A stretch of DNA of 64,000 nucleotides from Candidatus Parabeggiatoa sp. nov. 2 (GTDB lineage: Bacteria; Pseudomonadota; Gammaproteobacteria; Beggiatoales; Beggiatoaceae): positions 1 through 64,000 of the forward strand of contig NBMI01000001.1 in NCBI GenBank assembly GCA_002085445.1. The letters are read 5' to 3'. Within the stretch, counting starts at the first letter, position 1; every line of letters begins with the position of its first letter. Both the position numbers and the translations under genes were made by a program. This document shows, one piece after another, positions 48,287-60,648 of the stretch. The notes below the pieces were generated by a model, which saw only the letters and a program-made list of their open reading frames with translations, was not told the DNA's origin and made no database searches.

Positions 48287-48697
48287 TCAGAACGACTTTT
48301 CAAAGGTATTCTCTCGCAGCGGCTTAGCATCTACTTGGGGAACGTGACACGAGGTACAAAAATAACGCCGACTGTCTACCTTGTCCAAAACGTTGCCGTC
48401 CCGATCCGTAAAATGACTGCTTCCAATCTCGCTATCGTGACAACTAAGGCACTTGTTTAATTTCAGGGTAATCCTATAGCCCTCAATGAAATGGGGAATC
48501 AGAGGAACAGAATCGTGCCCCACAGAATGGAAAGAAGGCGGAAACTTTTTCCAATCCGTCTTTTCAGAGATTTCCTTGATGGGATGATCATCACGCAATG
48601 AGTCTACCTTGCCATTTTCTGCTGAAATAGCAAGTTGGGGAACATAAGCCAATGTTCCTAAAGCGAGAACTAATCCCAATACGAATGACTTTTTCAT
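48287..48697 (-). CDS. napB: NapB, diheme subunit of periplasmic nitrate reductase
   Basis: 136 residues. Signal peptide 1-25. Two heme sites, CLSCH 83-87 and CTSCH 114-118, with HFTDRDG between and the conserved CTSCHVPQVDAKPL end. It receives electrons and gives them to NapA in the periplasm. GGAGAAG precedes the ATG. Last gene of napFDAB; a GCCAAAGC palindrome block follows the stop. Confidence 0.95.
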   Translation of the reverse strand: MKKSFVLGLVLALGTLAYVPQLAISAENGKVDSLRDDHPIKEISEKTDWKKFPPSFHSVGHDSVPLIPHFIEGYRITLKLNKCLSCHDSEIGSSHFTDRDGNVLDKVDSRRYFCTSCHVPQVDAKPLRENTFEKSF

Positions 48698-48887
48698 AGC
48701 GTCTTCTCCGAATGTTTGGTCAAATCAGTCTTGACAGGATGATTGTGAAAGCTTGAGAGCGTGTTAAAAAACGGCCTAAGGATCGGCTAAAAAATAACTT
48801 ACCAAAACAGCTAAAGCAGTTGTCTAAAAGCTAAAGTACCCTAAAGGGCACTGTACCTATTTTGGGGAAATTAATTTTTCTTCGATC

Positions 48888-51410
48888 CTAAGCCCGCTCA
48901 ACTTTCACCGCGCATTTTTTGAAGTCGGCTTCTTTTGAAAGCGGACAAGTGGCATCTAAGGTTAACTTATTGATTAGACGGCCCGCATCAAAAAACGGCA
49001 CAAAAATAACGCCTTCTGGCGGCCGATTCCTACCTCGTGTTTCAACATTAATGATCATTTCGCCACGTAGCGACGTCAACTTCGCTGGCATACCACGTCT
49101 TAAGCCGCGTCTCCTCGCATCCTTAGGATGCATATACACGACTGCATCAGGATAAGCGCGGTAAAGTTCAGGGACTCGCCGCGTCATTGAGCCGGCCATC
49201 CAGTGTTCTAGCACACGGCCGGTGACAAGCCACATATCATACTCATCATCCGGCACTTCCGCTGGGGGCTCATAAGGTAATGCAAAGATATTCGCTCTGC
49301 CATCGGCATTACCGTAAAATTGCATTCCAGCACCCTTTTCGACAAGGGTGTCGTATTTTTCGTTGTAGCGCCAAAGCGTTTCTTGCGGCGGTTTTCCGTC
49401 ACCTTGTTGTATCACCGGCCAGCGTAACCCACGCGATTCATGGTATTGGTCAAAGGTGGCGAGTTCATGGCCTTTCTTTGGGCCTTCTAAACTAAACCGC
49501 CGATATTCTTCGTAAAGGCCTTTTTGCAGATAAAAGCCAAAATGTTCCATTTCATCGTTTGGATGAACCTGGCCCTCGGCATCCTTCACTTCTTGTTTGG
49601 GATATTTGTCAACGGCCCCATTTGCAAATAGGATATCGTACAGGGTTTTGCCTTTATACTCAGGGTTTTTAGTCATCAGTTCTTCCGGCCAGACTTCTTC
49701 TGCCAAGAAGCGTTTGGAAAATTCCACAACCTGCCAGACATCAGACTTAGACTCGCCCGGCGCCTTGATTTGTTGCCGCCAGAATTGGGTGCGCCGCTCA
49801 GAATTACCATAAGCGCCTTCTTTTTCGACCCACATGGCTGTCGGTAAAATGAGATCGGATCCTATTCCAGTGAGGGTGGGATAGGGATCGGACACAACAA
49901 TAAAGTTGTCTGGATTACGATACCCAGGATAGCCTTCCTCATTCAGATTGGGTGCCGCTTGCAAGTTGTTATTACACTGCACCCAGTAGGCATTGGTTTC
50001 GCCGTCTTTGAGCTTACGATTTTGCAACACGGCATGATAGCCGGGCGTGTCTGCAACAGCGCCTTCTGGCAATTGCCAGACTTTTTCAGCAAAGGCTCGG
50101 TGTTCTGGATTCGCTGCCACTAAATCGGCCGGGAGGCGGTGCGCGAAAGTGCCGACTTCGCGTGCAGTACCACAAGCCGTCGGTTGTCCCGTCAGAGAAA
50201 ATGGGCTATTGCCGGGTTCAGCGATTTTGCCGGTAAGCAGATGGACGTTGTAGCACAGTTGATTCACCCAAGTGCCGCGAGTATGTTGATTAAAGCCCAT
50301 TGTCCAGTAGGAGACGACTTTAATATTAGGATCAGCGTAGATTTGAGCGAGGGCTTCTAAATCTTCCTTAGGTACACCAGACAATTCGTGAACTTTGTCG
50401 AGGCTGTACTCAGACACAAATTCCTTGTATTCCTCAAAAGTAGCCGCTTTAGAACCACCGGCGGCGCTGGCATTTTTAGCGGCCTTTTCTTTTGGATGCT
50501 CTGGCCGTAGGCCATATCCTATATCCGCATTACCAATACGGAAATTAACCTGTTGACTCACAAATGCTTCATTGACGTAACCGTTTTCAATGATGTAGTG
50601 AGCAATGTAATTGAGAATGGCTAAATCCGTTTGTGGCGTGAAAACAATACCAAGATCGGCCAAATCAAAGTTGCGGTTTTTAAACGTGGACAGTACGGCA
50701 ACTTTGACATTTTCACCCATCAAGCGGCGATCCGTCAGGCGTGCCCACAAGATAGGGTGACATTCGGCCATGTTAGCGCCCCATAGCACAAAAGCATCCG
50801 CATTTTCTAAGTCATCGTAACAGCCCATTGGTTCATCCGCGCCGAAGGTACGGATAAACGCGGCCACCGCTGAGGCCATACAGTGACGTGCGTTAGGCTC
50901 AATATTGTTGGAACGAAAGCCGGCCTTCATCAGTTTGACAGCGGCATAACCTTCCCACACCGTCCACTGTCCAGAACCGAACATGCCGACACCGTTTGGG
51001 CCTTTTTCCTTGAGCGCCTTTTTCCACTTTTCGGCCATGATGTCAAAGGCTTTATCCCAACTGATCTCCGTAAACTCTCCGTTTTTGTCGTACTCACCGT
51101 TCTTCATACGCAACAAGGGCTTAGTCAAACGGTCATCGCCGTACATAATCTTGGGTAGGAAGTAACCTTTAACACAAAGAAGCCCCTTGTTGACGGGTGA
51201 ATCAAGATCGCCTTTGACGGCGACAACTCGGTTGTCTTTAGTGCCAACCATGACGCTACAACCGGTACCACAAAATCGGCAAGGCGCTTTATCCCAACGG
51301 ATATCGTCTGTTGAGTCAGCGAGTGCGGTGCCGGGGAGCGTTACCCCGGCCGCGGCGGCTGTCGCCGCGACAGCATTCGCTTTAATAAAATCCCGTCTAG
51401 TGAGTTTCAT
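48888..51410 (-). CDS. napA: NapA, catalytic subunit of periplasmic nitrate reductase
   Basis: 840 residues from ATG 51410, which has GAGGAG about 8 bases upstream and starts the Tat signal [10 protein letters not shown]; a longer frame to 51440 adds ten residues. Cysteines 44, 47, 51 and 79 bind the [4Fe-4S] cluster; the molybdenum ligand is Cys177 in RHCMAS. Full length with the C-terminal guanine dinucleotide domain. It reduces nitrate to nitrite. A 15-residue Ala/Lys insert ([15 protein letters not shown]) sits in the middle. The Nap enzyme is the marker of nitrate respiration in these sulfur bacteria. Confidence 0.97.
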   Translation of the reverse strand: MKLTRRDFIKANAVAATAAAAGVTLPGTALADSTDDIRWDKAPCRFCGTGCSVMVGTKDNRVVAVKGDLDSPVNKGLLCVKGYFLPKIMYGDDRLTKPLLRMKNGEYDKNGEFTEISWDKAFDIMAEKWKKALKEKGPNGVGMFGSGQWTVWEGYAAVKLMKAGFRSNNIEPNARHCMASAVAAFIRTFGADEPMGCYDDLENADAFVLWGANMAECHPILWARLTDRRLMGENVKVAVLSTFKNRNFDLADLGIVFTPQTDLAILNYIAHYIIENGYVNEAFVSQQVNFRIGNADIGYGLRPEHPKEKAAKNASAAGGSKAATFEEYKEFVSEYSLDKVHELSGVPKEDLEALAQIYADPNIKVVSYWTMGFNQHTRGTWVNQLCYNVHLLTGKIAEPGNSPFSLTGQPTACGTAREVGTFAHRLPADLVAANPEHRAFAEKVWQLPEGAVADTPGYHAVLQNRKLKDGETNAYWVQCNNNLQAAPNLNEEGYPGYRNPDNFIVVSDPYPTLTGIGSDLILPTAMWVEKEGAYGNSERRTQFWRQQIKAPGESKSDVWQVVEFSKRFLAEEVWPEELMTKNPEYKGKTLYDILFANGAVDKYPKQEVKDAEGQVHPNDEMEHFGFYLQKGLYEEYRRFSLEGPKKGHELATFDQYHESRGLRWPVIQQGDGKPPQETLWRYNEKYDTLVEKGAGMQFYGNADGRANIFALPYEPPAEVPDDEYDMWLVTGRVLEHWMAGSMTRRVPELYRAYPDAVVYMHPKDARRRGLRRGMPAKLTSLRGEMIINVETRGRNRPPEGVIFVPFFDAGRLINKLTLDATCPLSKEADFKKCAVKVERA

Positions 51411-51581
51411 ATTGAATTCTCCTCTTCGTTTCAATGCCATTAAATTAAGCCAAGGCGAACACTTAGGAAAGCCCCTACAGCCCCTGAATACGCAAGGTTA
51501 GGTAGGAGCATACCATAGCGAATGCCCTTAACTTAATGGCATTGCCTATTCGTCTGAGCTTCGCAAAACCTTGGCGGTTTT

Positions 51582-51854
51582 TCACCAAAGTTTTCTGGAC
51601 AAACCCGCGCCGCCCTCATCGTCATCGTCGCTATACTGATAAACTATGGCAGCGGAAAGTACGCCATCAATGTCGTGAAGTTGAAGTACTGTATCCACTA
51701 TCAGATTCTCGTAGTGTTTCTCAATGGTAACAATCAAACGCCCGTTTTTGGTAACGCCATGGACTTCTACGCCCGATATTTCCTTTAATTCGTTTTCGAC
51801 TTTATCAACCTGTCCGGGCTTGGCATGTACCAGCACTCCAGCAATATTCATCAT
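51582..51854 (-). CDS. napD: NapD, NapA maturation chaperone
   Basis: 90 residues. MMNIAGVLVHAKPGQV and IDGVLSAAIVYQYS are typical of NapD, a small ferredoxin-like fold that binds the NapA Tat signal peptide and holds it until the cofactor is in place. Start at 51854 or the next codon. Between napD and napA are 171 bases with GGCATTGCC-type repeats. The tail DDDDEGGAG is acidic and unusual. Confidence 0.93.
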   Translation of the reverse strand: MMNIAGVLVHAKPGQVDKVENELKEISGVEVHGVTKNGRLIVTIEKHYENLIVDTVLQLHDIDGVLSAAIVYQYSDDDDEGGAGLSRKLW

Positions 51855-51982
51855 TTTTCAATTTTCAATGTATTCGATGATCACGTTTTTTAATTAACAG
51901 CAGTTTCCCCCATCCCGCCTTGGGATAAATCCCAAGGCTAAAAGCGTTCAGGAACCTAAAGGTGACTAAACTCAACTCAAAT

Positions 51983-52510
51983 TTAAAATCCTAAAATCCG
52001 GTTATTCCCCAAATCCGTTGTACTTTTGTCATTTTTCATTATAATTGCCGTGGCTGGACACGCTTGATAACAGGCCCCACAGCCGTTGCATTCTTCAAGG
52101 TTGATTTCTGGCACTGCTACGCGAGCCAGTTGGAAATGAATGGCTTCTACTTCACAACTTTCGCGGCAGGTGACACAGATAATCCCTCGTTTGGCTAAGC
52201 AATGTGCTTCAATGTGTGCTTTTAGTTGCCACGGCGGCTGGTTATCTCTCCTTTGCAGGGTGTTGTTCGGACATTGTTCTACGCAGAAACCACAGAATGT
52301 GCATTCACCGTGTTGAAAGTTGACTTGGGGAAAACTCCCGCGCCCTTTTTCTAAGATATTTTCCGGACAGGCTTTGATACATTCACCACAACGCTCGCAA
52401 TTAGCAATGAATTCTGCTTCACTACCAGCCCACGGTGGGCGCAACGGTTGCTGTTTGCCATTGAAGTCTCCGCGTAAAAACTGTAAACGGCTGATGGAGG
52501 ACGTTGTCAT
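51983..52510 (-). CDS. napF: NapF, four-cluster ferredoxin-like protein
   Basis: 175 residues with cysteine groups CERCGECIKACP, CTFCGFCVEQCP, CVTCRESC and CNGCGACYQACP, binding three to four [4Fe-4S] clusters. NapF is cytoplasmic and interacts with NapA before export. First gene of napFDAB. No strong ribosome site. The last 12-14 residues (STTDLGNNRILGF) come from a repeat that includes GTACAACGGAT, so its C-terminus is repeat-derived. napC, napG and napH are not in the window. Confidence 0.92.
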   Translation of the reverse strand: MTTSSISRLQFLRGDFNGKQQPLRPPWAGSEAEFIANCERCGECIKACPENILEKGRGSFPQVNFQHGECTFCGFCVEQCPNNTLQRRDNQPPWQLKAHIEAHCLAKRGIICVTCRESCEVEAIHFQLARVAVPEINLEECNGCGACYQACPATAIIMKNDKSTTDLGNNRILGF

Positions 52511-52792
52511 AATGTTACTGTCCTAAGCTGATGTCCTAAGCTGATGTCCAAAGCTTCAGCTTTGGACTCCACAATTCCAAAGTAACAAAACACCTACAAA
52601 AAGTATCAATAATGAAGCTCGACTGAGGGCCATAACTTAATTTGAAAACATCAAAAGTATTTTATGGCCCTCAAACAAGATATTCCAAATAACTCTCTAA
52701 AAAATAGGGAAATAACCGGGAGCCGCGTGGACTCCATCTATGTCCAAAGCTGAAGCTTTGGACTCCATATGGAAAATACCGTCAACACTTTT

Positions 52793-54478
52793 CTAGTCAT
52801 TCGCCAGCGTTATTTCCTCGAAGATAAGGTTGGATCGCAGGACATTATGGCCATCTTTAAAAGGATTTTTGTTGGCTTCTGTGAAGAACACGTAAAGGGT
52901 ATAGTCACCGCCTATGCCTTCAGGCACTTTATTCAGTATTTCTAGTGAGATGGGAATCTCTGAGTGATTATCCACCGCTTTTTTGAAGGGTAGCGGTTCC
53001 GGAGTAAATGGCGGCTTTTTCGGTAAGGCGATTCTGAAGAGCAAGTGGCCGTCTGGCATTTCAATCACGGCCCACAAATCAAGTGGCTTCATGAGGTTTA
53101 ACACGACAACGTCTAGCACGATAGAATCTCCAACGTTGTAGGCGTATTGCAAACCTTCAAGTGTCGCATAAGTGAAGTTGCCCACCATGATGGTTTCGCT
53201 GTCAGAGGCCGTTTGTCCTTCATCATCTTTGATAACAAGCATCAAGGTATATTCGCCTTCCTTATCAAAGGTCAGATTTGCCGTGCTTCCAGAAACCGTC
53301 AACGTCGTTTCACCATTAGCAGCGATCCACTTATAAGAAACGATATCACCACCATCTGGATCGTAAGAGTCACTGCCATCTAGGGCCACGTTCAGTGGTG
53401 CTTTTCCTGACAGTGGAGAAGCTTCAAGTTTGGCAATCGGTGGAATCTTTCCATCTTCACTCCCCGGCTGTCCATCAGGCGGTGAGCTAGAAAAGTCAAT
53501 CTCCCACAATTTGATGGTGTTGTCATAACTGCCCGATAGGACATCATTGCCGACGGGAGAAAAGGCGACTGACGAAACAATATCGGTATGCCCTTCGAGG
53601 CTGTGAATCTCTTTGCCTGTTTCAATCTCCCACACCTTAATGGTGCCATCATGTCCTCCTGATAAGGCGAGACTATCATCGGGAGAAAAAGCGACTGAAT
53701 AAACTCGGCCGCTATGCCCACTGAAAGTGCGAATTTCTTGTCCGGTATCGACATCCAACAGTTTGAGGGTGCCCTTATCGCTTCCCGCCAAGACTTTGCT
53801 GCCATCGTTTGATACGGCGGCCGCCCAGGTACCGCTTTCTTTAAAAGTGATTTCTTTTCCAGTATCGATATCCCATACTTTTATGGTGCCATCCTCACTG
53901 GCCGATAGGGCTTTGCTACCATCGTTTGAGAGGGCGACTAAATAAACCCAATCCTCGTGCCCTTGTAAAGAGTCCGTTTCTGTGCCCTTTAGGGTATTCC
54001 ACAGTTTAGGCGTGTTATCACGACTTCCCGATAGGATGGCACTGTTTTCCTTGGGAGAAAAGGCGACCGAATAAAACCACCCTATATTCCTTTGGAAAGT
54101 GTCAATTTCTTCTCCAGTCAGCGCATTCCAGCGTTTTAGGGTATTATCAGCACTGCCTGACAAGACGTCTTTGCCGTCAGGCGAAAAGCCGACTGACATC
54201 ACAAAATCGGAGTGTCCTTGGAAAGTGTGAACGACTTTCCCAGTATCGACATTCCATAACTTTATTGTGTTGTCATAACTTCCCGATAGAATATGTTTGC
54301 CATCGGGAGAAAAAACGACGGACTCAACCGAATTGGTATGTCCTTCAAAAGTCCGAGTCGCCTCTATCGTCTCAGCATATGCACCCACATTACCGAACAA
54401 CAATCCCAGCAATGAGACTAAGCCAGTCTTCCAATGCCTCAATAACCGTCGAGTATCGTTACAACCGATTGTTTTCAT
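52793..54478 (-). CDS. Periplasmic WD40 propeller with PKD and DLW domains
   Basis: 561 residues. Signal peptide ending near AYA (about 36). Seven WD40 repeats from about 40 to 335 (each GHxxxVxSVxFSPDG...LSGSxDNTIKLW), forming one propeller; a PKD domain 345-435 (YDPDGGDIVSYKW); then a beta-rich domain 440-561 with GDSIVLDVVV, LDLWAVIEMP and GDYTLYVFFTEANKNPF. The last domain is that of SorB, the SO2930 cytochrome and NirS here. No catalytic residues seen; a scaffold or ligand-binding protein. It lies between napF and nirS, on the nap strand. Confidence 0.82.
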   Translation of the reverse strand: MKTIGCNDTRRLLRHWKTGLVSLLGLLFGNVGAYAETIEATRTFEGHTNSVESVVFSPDGKHILSGSYDNTIKLWNVDTGKVVHTFQGHSDFVMSVGFSPDGKDVLSGSADNTLKRWNALTGEEIDTFQRNIGWFYSVAFSPKENSAILSGSRDNTPKLWNTLKGTETDSLQGHEDWVYLVALSNDGSKALSASEDGTIKVWDIDTGKEITFKESGTWAAAVSNDGSKVLAGSDKGTLKLLDVDTGQEIRTFSGHSGRVYSVAFSPDDSLALSGGHDGTIKVWEIETGKEIHSLEGHTDIVSSVAFSPVGNDVLSGSYDNTIKLWEIDFSSSPPDGQPGSEDGKIPPIAKLEASPLSGKAPLNVALDGSDSYDPDGGDIVSYKWIAANGETTLTVSGSTANLTFDKEGEYTLMLVIKDDEGQTASDSETIMVGNFTYATLEGLQYAYNVGDSIVLDVVVLNLMKPLDLWAVIEMPDGHLLFRIALPKKPPFTPEPLPFKKAVDNHSEIPISLEILNKVPEGIGGDYTLYVFFTEANKNPFKDGHNVLRSNLIFEEITLAND

Positions 54479-56928
<2,450 letters not shown>

Positions 56929-56963
56929 ATTTAGCCAAACCTGACAGGTTTTTTGGCTCGGTT

Positions 56964-56995
56964 AGAAATCCGATTTTTTTAAAAAATCGGATTTC
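56964..56995. terminator. Hairpin between nirS and the nonaheme gene, flanked by 12-bp direct repeats
   Basis: AGAAATCCGATTTTTTT and AAAAAATCGGATTTC form a perfect inverted repeat. It is flanked by TTTGGCTCGGTT at 56952-56963 and 56996-57007. It could end the nirS transcript, but the flanking direct repeat is as expected of an insertion with target duplication. Confidence 0.65.
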
Positions 56996-57024
56996 TTTGG
57001 CTCGGTTGAATGGAAACATTGACT

Positions 57025-59112
57025 ATGAAAAAGTTGACTTTAGCAATCTTTTTACTGACAGTCGGGCTGTCAGCTTGGAGCAGCGAGTTATACACACCGC
57101 AAGCGGTGCCGAAGGGTGATAATGAGGAACTCGTTGCAAAAACTCGGTTTAATAGCCCTGAATCGGGTGATATGTATCTCGCCACAATGATGGGTGGCAA
57201 ATTGTGGTTTTTGCTTCAAGGCCCCACCTTAACAGAATCCATCATACCTTTTAGGGCAAATGAAACCTTTCAAGGTGAATATCCGTTGTTTTCAATTAAG
57301 GCGGGACTCCTGCCGCCCGGCAATTATCCGCTCTATCAAGTCGTGACGGTGCCCAATGGCAAGTTGCTCAATGAGGATGGCTCACTTAATGTGACAGATT
57401 GGATAGGTGGCATTGGTGGGTTAAATTTCATGAGCTTTAGCGTCGGCTTGCCGACTGAAGAGCGCGGTGTCAAAGTGTTGGCCTTTAACGATTTGGGTAT
57501 GCACTGTATGAATAACACATTTTCTATTTTTACCATCCTGCCACCGTTTAATGTCGTGAATGCCCAAGTCGTGGGACAAGATAGTGATGGCAAACCAAAA
57601 CTATTGGATGCTAATCAAGTAGAAGTGCGTTATTCGGCCGTGACAGATCGCAAGGGTTCTATCAATTCCGGCAGCGTCGCCAAAACTGATTTTTGGCAGT
57701 ATGCTCAAGGTTTGTTTGGAATGGATTTGCAACCCGGAGAAGGTTTAACCGGCTTATATATGCCGGCAGATAATCCAAACAATCCGGACGCACAATCGCT
57801 ACATTACAAAACCCAATCTGATTGGTTTAGTGCCGACGGTATTCCTATCACACCAACCGATGATAGGGGGCAAATCAATGCTTATCCCACGTTACGGATA
57901 AGTGCTCATGATAAAAAGACCGGGGAATTGTTGGGTGCAACTGATGTGGTGGTGCCGGTGAGTATGGAAGCCAATTGCAACACTTGTCATGCCACCGGCC
58001 AAATAGCCGCTAATAATCCCGCCATGACTTGGACAAGTAATGATGATCCAGACGTGCAAGCTCAGCAAGACAGTTTGGGTAAGTCGGAAGTGCAAGCCCA
58101 AAAAAATGTGTTGATTTTGCACGATAAACAACATGATACTAATTTGCAAAACCAAACACCGGTGCTGTGTGCCAGTTGCCATTATTCGCCAGCACTGGAC
58201 TTAACTGGAGAAGGAGCCAAGGGAATGCAAAAGTCACTGCCTACTTCCTCCCAAGTTATGCACAAAACGCATGGCGAGCTGCGCGATGCTGAGGGAAATC
58301 CCATCATTCCAACCGGCGTTCATGTGGAAAAAAATTGTTATCAATGCCATCCCGGCAAAACCACCCAATGTCAACGTGGCGCAATGAAAACGGTTGGTTT
58401 AGAGTGTACGGCCTGCCACGGCGGACTACTGGCGGTGGGCGGCAAATTCCCGTTACTGGAAGGCGGCAGTATTGATGGTACTAATGACGGTGGCACACGC
58501 CGCCCTTGGGTTGATTTACCACGTTGCCAATCTTGTCATACAGGTGATGCTGTGAGTCATTTAAAAGGAGAAGGGCTAGAGTTTTACACGGATGGCATCC
58601 GCTTAGCGCAAGCCTACAAAACGGGCGATGACTCTGCGTCTCCGCTACTCGCCAAAAACAAACGCTTTGCAGAGAACGAAAACACCTTATTCCGCAACAG
58701 TAAAGGCCATGGTGGGATAGCGTGTGAAGGCTGTCATGGTAGCACTCACGCGATATGGCCTCATGCCGATGCCAATGCCAACGACAATTTAACCGCTATC
58801 CAGTTACAAGGGCATAGTGGCACCATTATCGAATGCGACACTTGCCATGCGCCGGGCAGTTTAGAAATGACAATCGACGGCCCACATGGCATGCACAACG
58901 TCAACGATCCCCGTTGGACAGATCACAAGCATAGAAACTATTACATGCTTGATCCAAACGCTTGTAAAGCCTGTCACGGCAAGCAATTAGAAGGCACACC
59001 TTTATCTAAAGTGGCCGTCACCCGAACTCACCGTGTAGAAGATCGCACCGTCACGTTGAAAAAAGGGCAACAAGTCAGTTGTGACTTGTGCCATGACAAA
59101 GACGATCTATAG
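57025..59112 (+). CDS. Nonaheme c-type cytochrome
   Basis: About 695 residues from ATG 57025 (an ATG at 57010 would add five residues). Signal peptide MKKLTLAIFLLTVGLSAWS. Nine heme sites: CNTCH, CASCH, CYQCH, CTACH, CQSCH, CEGCH, CDTCH, CKACH and CDLCH, all after residue 300. The N-terminal third is heme-free, with GDMYLATMMGGKLWFLLQG and PGNYPLYQVV, which is a weaker relative of the DLW domain. It is 80 bases after nirS on the same strand. It may carry electrons to NirS or another N-oxide or sulfur enzyme; the substrate is unknown. No match to NrfA or octaheme families is evident. Confidence 0.85.
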   Translation: MKKLTLAIFLLTVGLSAWSSELYTPQAVPKGDNEELVAKTRFNSPESGDMYLATMMGGKLWFLLQGPTLTESIIPFRANETFQGEYPLFSIKAGLLPPGNYPLYQVVTVPNGKLLNEDGSLNVTDWIGGIGGLNFMSFSVGLPTEERGVKVLAFNDLGMHCMNNTFSIFTILPPFNVVNAQVVGQDSDGKPKLLDANQVEVRYSAVTDRKGSINSGSVAKTDFWQYAQGLFGMDLQPGEGLTGLYMPADNPNNPDAQSLHYKTQSDWFSADGIPITPTDDRGQINAYPTLRISAHDKKTGELLGATDVVVPVSMEANCNTCHATGQIAANNPAMTWTSNDDPDVQAQQDSLGKSEVQAQKNVLILHDKQHDTNLQNQTPVLCASCHYSPALDLTGEGAKGMQKSLPTSSQVMHKTHGELRDAEGNPIIPTGVHVEKNCYQCHPGKTTQCQRGAMKTVGLECTACHGGLLAVGGKFPLLEGGSIDGTNDGGTRRPWVDLPRCQSCHTGDAVSHLKGEGLEFYTDGIRLAQAYKTGDDSASPLLAKNKRFAENENTLFRNSKGHGGIACEGCHGSTHAIWPHADANANDNLTAIQLQGHSGTIIECDTCHAPGSLEMTIDGPHGMHNVNDPRWTDHKHRNYYMLDPNACKACHGKQLEGTPLSKVAVTRTHRVEDRTVTLKKGQQVSCDLCHDKDDL

Positions 59113-59304
59113 CGTTTTCCACTCATTTTTGTTGGAAAAATCGGATTTCTGGGTTCGGGAATTTGCCTTTCAAGAAATCCGCTTTTTTTGACCAAACTAA
59201 AGTTTGGACTCCAGTTTGCCAAACTAAAGTTTGGACTCCGGTTTGGACGCCAGTTTGGACTTCTGGAAACATCGGAACTTTGTTTTTTATGGACTTTTTA
59301 AGCT
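59113..59304. repeat. Intergenic palindromes between convergent genes
   Basis: AAATCGGATTTC and AAGAAATCCGCTTTTTTT near 59140-59190 can pair as a terminator, followed by two CCAAACTAAAGTTTGG palindromes with GGACTCC borders (59195-59240). The two flanking genes converge here. Confidence 0.75.
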
Positions 59305-60648
59305 TTAAGCGGTTCTATTTTTGTTCGTGGCTATTTTTCGGCTGATTGACTGGTAAAGCCACAACGCCCTGTAAAGATTATAACCCAACCACAAAAACGA
59401 GACGATGAGTACACCCCCTGCCGCATGGCTTAAACCGGACGGCCACAATGCCGCTCCAATGCTAAATCCAAGGGCAACAAAATAAACCCAAAACTGACGA
59501 CGTGTCTGCTTGTCGGGTATAATTTGTTTCATATTTGGGGTTTTGACCATTTTGAGGGTTTTTAGGACGTTCAGTTGTTGGTTTTGGAGATGAAGCCATA
59601 CCAAAAACGGGACAATTTTATACAGCATTCCTTGGATAACGGGTAATACAAACCCTCCAAGGAATAATACGCCTAAAAGTACCGGGTAAAAGGGTTTAGC
59701 GGCCAAGTTTTGCCAAAACACGCCAACTAACCATAACACCACGCTCAACAACAATCCTATCATACCCACTCGCCAATAGTTCAGTGTCACGTCGGGCAAT
59801 TTTCGCAAACGACGTGCTTGGAGGCGGAGCGTCGCTATAGCAAACACGCTTAATCCTAATCCGATTAAACCAATCAACAATTGTGGCACGGTGGTGAGGA
59901 GTTGGCTGAAATTGACCCAAAAATAAAGCGGTGTCCACAATAATAACATTATAAATATAAATAGGGTAAGCCAACTGGCGAGAGAGGGCGGATAGTGTGG
60001 CGTAATTTGGAACATTGGCACCACTTGATAGCTAACGCCCATAACTAATAATCCTACCCAACCAATTAAACCCCAAGTTAAATGTATATCAGTTAATGCA
60101 AGGGGCAACGGCAATGCGATTCCATAGCCAAATAGCATTGCCAGTCCTAAGCCTAACACGGCCGTTATCGTTAACGCGCTCACGGCTAAGCGCATGGCGG
60201 TGATGATGGGACTGCGCCCCTTGACTCGTACCAAACAATATCCCACGACACCGATAAAACCAAAAAAGGCGAGTCCTAATAAAACGATAGCACTACGCAT
60301 CAGCAATGTCTGTTCAGCAGTAAGAAAGCCAGCCGCCAGAGTCAAACTGCCCAGACTGAGCAGGATATGAAGCACAGTGCTAACCAAAATCGGTTTGGGC
60401 ACGGGAGACGCGACGAGTATGGGCAATAGTTGCAGCATAGCCCCAAACATTACCATCGTAATAAACCCTAACGTCAACAAATGCGTCAGTGCGAGGGTTT
60501 CAGGACTCCAACGGTTGCTGAAAAACAGCGGCCCATCATAGAGCAATAACAGGCCGGCCAACAAGCCAAATAGCGGGGCCGTCAGAAAAAAACGTAGCGG
60601 GACGGATAAAGGCGGTGTTTGTTCTAGGGCGAGATGGGCTGTGTTCAT
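59305..60648 (-). CDS. Polytopic membrane protein, NnrS-like
   Basis: 447 residues and about twelve hydrophobic helices. Conserved-looking histidine and glycine patterns: LALTHLLTLGFITMVMFGAMLQLLP, DIHLTWGLIGWVGLLVMGVSYQVVPMFQ and GMLYKIVPFLVWLHLQ. This layout resembles NnrS and related heme-copper-associated membrane proteins found beside denitrification genes, where NnrS protects against NO. A close family call cannot be made from sequence reading alone. It is convergent with the nonaheme gene and on the strand of the hemerythrin genes. Confidence 0.55.
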   Translation of the reverse strand: MNTAHLALEQTPPLSVPLRFFLTAPLFGLLAGLLLLYDGPLFFSNRWSPETLALTHLLTLGFITMVMFGAMLQLLPILVASPVPKPILVSTVLHILLSLGSLTLAAGFLTAEQTLLMRSAIVLLGLAFFGFIGVVGYCLVRVKGRSPIITAMRLAVSALTITAVLGLGLAMLFGYGIALPLPLALTDIHLTWGLIGWVGLLVMGVSYQVVPMFQITPHYPPSLASWLTLFIFIMLLLWTPLYFWVNFSQLLTTVPQLLIGLIGLGLSVFAIATLRLQARRLRKLPDVTLNYWRVGMIGLLLSVVLWLVGVFWQNLAAKPFYPVLLGVLFLGGFVLPVIQGMLYKIVPFLVWLHLQNQQLNVLKTLKMVKTPNMKQIIPDKQTRRQFWVYFVALGFSIGAALWPSGLSHAAGGVLIVSFLWLGYNLYRALWLYQSISRKIATNKNRTA

